From Bryoerythrophyllum caledonicum (taxonomy: Eukaryota; Streptophyta; Bryopsida; Pottiales; Pottiaceae): a stretch of DNA of 64,000 bases. The notes below the pieces were generated by a model. It searched no databases, was not told where the DNA came from, and worked only from the letters and a program-made list of their open reading frames with translations. Of this stretch, positions 62,403 through 64,000 are shown in pieces (the first letter of the stretch is position 1; the number at the start of each line of letters is the position of its first letter). The position numbers and the translations under genes were made by a program. Where the stretch lies: NCBI GenBank assembly GCA_963971425.1, contig OZ020522.1, forward strand, positions 6,236,168 to 6,300,167. The letters run 5' to 3'.

Positions 62403-64000
62403 TCAATTTTCCTCCCCTGATAGCTCATCCGAGCTATCTTCATAAATACCAGGCGAACTACTATCCGTACCACTACCAACCGCTTCTCTGTCTATGAACT
62501 GCTCTGCTGCGGACCTGCGCTGGACTACTCCTGAAATCGGTGGAAGAGATGGTAATGCAGCCATCGCATGTGTGATGCCCCAATCCCAAGGATTCATATG
62601 ATACGAGCGAGGCGGACTCATCATCTCCTTCGACAAGCGCGATAGCACCTCGGTCTGAGATATTGATGGCGAAGCCAACAACAACGTCGACCGACTGCAT
62701 CGATCAAGTGAAACGTTGATGTCAGCGAGTGAATATTATCAAAGGCGGTAAACTTCAACGGAAAGTCATTCAACAAAGATGGGACCACAAACTTACTTAC
62801 AAGTTCTTTTGCGAGCAGTCTTCAGCTTGGGCTCGTCATCATCGACCTCCAATGGACGTTTTATGGAGCCTTCTTGCACCGGTGGCAGAATTGCGGACTC
62901 CACTTCCATGGTGCTGGGAATCAAAGGGCGGAGGATCTCATCAACCAAATCAACGCCCTCTTCTAATGCGAGGATTTGGCGCTTGAGGGCCTTACAAGCC
63001 TTGATGGATGCACCTATTCAATTGAAACAAGTAAATAGAAGTTAGCACGTGAAGGTAAATCAACAATGATAGAAGAGGAGTTTGAAGAATGCTTACCAGT
63101 GGATGCTGTAAGATCGAGGACGATATCATCTTCCTCGGTACAAAGGTCAATAAGAGCCTCTATGAGGTTGGAGGACTTCTCGCGAGCTCCACACTATGGC
63201 TAGTTGGTGGATCCTCTCATCGTCAGGGTCTCCTATGTGATCAGATTGGTCAAGTGACCATCTGATGACAACTGAATCCCCTTCAGCAACAATTCCATCC
63301 TATCATTGAATGAAAATGGAACCCAAGGCTCCAACTTCCTCACATAGCACTTCACTATGAAGCACTTGTGAGTGCGTCCGGGATGGCCCTTGCACGAGAG
63401 AGAAACCGTTAATGGCAAACCACTTTGTCTCTTCACGAAAATCTGCCCACTCTGTCCAAGCATGAAGTTCGTTAGAGATGAACTTCGAGTCCGGGTAGAA
63501 CACGATGAGCGGTGCCCCATTGCGCAGCAAGGCCTCCGCCATCTCGAAATACCGGTGAATCCAATGGGATTCACGCTTTCTTCCATCAGAGTGCTGAGTT
63601 GGAAGTATGTTCCAACTCGGCACCGTACCACCGCCCTCAATTCCAGGGACCGGCAAATCCTCTGGGACATCAAAAAGTATCATGTCCACCAAACCGTCAT
63701 CGCAAGGCTTTCCACGGTGATATTGCAACCGCGATCTGGAATGTACCTTCATAAAATGGCGCATCTCTAACCAAACAGATGGCAAGTCATCCTCTTCAGC
63801 AATACTATCAAACATAATCATAGTGTTGAGAGCGCTCTGACATATCACCTCCACTCTGACAGTAGACTCCATATGCTCCACCGCTAGAATTGTGTAGATT
63901 GTCTACGAAGGCTTTGCCACATAGGTGGGGGGTTGACTACTGCCCGATGGAGAAATTCCCTGCGTCGGTCCCATTGCAGCTAGAATAGCAAACGTTGCTG
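62403..64000 (-). pseudogene. N4/N6 amino-methyltransferase-like gene (beta-class order), broken; 5' end outside window
   Basis: Minus-strand exons are >64000-63098, 63013-62797 and 62694-62403, with good GT/AG borders and matching phases. The first exon carries LVDMILFDVPEDLPVPG at the place of the DPPY motif IV, then HWIHRYFEMAEALLRNGAPLIVFYPDSKF. A basic stretch with HPGRTHKCFIVKC follows. The block REKSSNLIEALIDL then DDIVLDLTASTG, joined by splicing to ASIKACKALKRQILALE, resembles motif X plus the SAM-binding motif I. The order IV, target region, X, I is that of beta-class DNA N4-cytosine/N6-adenine methylases. The tail has KRPLEVDDDEPKLKTARKRT and an acidic end (DSSDELSGEEN). TAG stops at 63903, 63233, 63200 and 63194 sit where Trp is plausible. 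A one-base frameshift lies near 63393. The DPPY degeneration leaves activity doubtful even before decay. Confidence 0.55.

Noticed and set aside
62729..63045. Plus-strand frames over the methyltransferase-like exons
   Set aside because: They are shadows; only the minus-strand reading gives methyltransferase motifs with consistent splice sites.
62403..64000. Bacterial contamination as an explanation of the methyltransferase-like gene
   Set aside because: Two introns with good GT/AG borders and phase agreement, and flanking plant-type sequence, argue against it.

Overview
The window looks like nuclear DNA of a streptophyte, most likely a land plant outside the seed plants (bryophyte, lycophyte or fern grade). 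The placement is an inference. It rests on a plant-type LRR receptor kinase with many small phase-2 exons, a PICKLE-type CHD3 helicase fragment, a CaMK1-like kinase, a U2 snRNA with a plant-type upstream element, and transposons of typical plant families. Nothing is organised as in bacteria: genes are intron-rich, and intergenic DNA is AT-rich and crowded with nested transposons.

Layout. Positions 1-2720 and about 12908-15308 are two copies of an unclassified dispersed repeat with nested inverted repeats. Between them lie a U2 snRNA gene (3419-3610), a small DUF3245-like gene (4397-6315, +) with a TA-flanked MITE in its second intron, an 11-bp minisatellite and a truncated L1-type LINE (7620-9460, -). 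Positions 15601-20403 and 54774-59875 are a segmental duplication. Copy B carries the body of a complete CaMK1-like kinase gene (56448-61146, -). Copy A holds only its C-terminal exons, with a frameshift. Copy A abuts a fragment of a CHD3/PICKLE helicase (20402-21826, -), which is followed by AT-rich hairpin DNA and an ~8 kb LINE (about 22440-30512, +) with endonuclease, reverse transcriptase and RNase H. A TTAA-flanked element is inserted in that LINE. From 30537 to 36101 come a TTAA-family relic split by a 1742-bp CACTA element, then a decayed PIF/Harbinger transposon.

The main host gene is an LRR receptor kinase (37702-47513, +). Its 21 inferred exons join into an open frame of 981 codons, and intron 7 holds a complete 241-bp Helitron. 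A truncated paralogue (48542-50967) follows, with two transposon insertions whose near-empty sites can be read in the first copy. Next are an ABC1/ADCK1-like fragment (51325-52039), another TTAA element (52502-53425) and a Helitron 3' end (54772) that coincides with the edge of segmental copy B.

The most unusual locus is at the right edge (62403 to beyond 64000, -). It is a multi-exon gene resembling a beta-class N4/N6 amino-methyltransferase, with a degenerate DPPY region, a motif X/I block and a C-terminal tail. It is broken by one frameshift and by TAG codons at apparent tryptophan positions. Similar transition-type lesions occur in the PIF transposase, the LINE reverse transcriptase and the L1 fragment, which suggests that deamination of methylated cytosines has eroded these elements. 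All assignments come from reading the sequence by eye; no database was searched.
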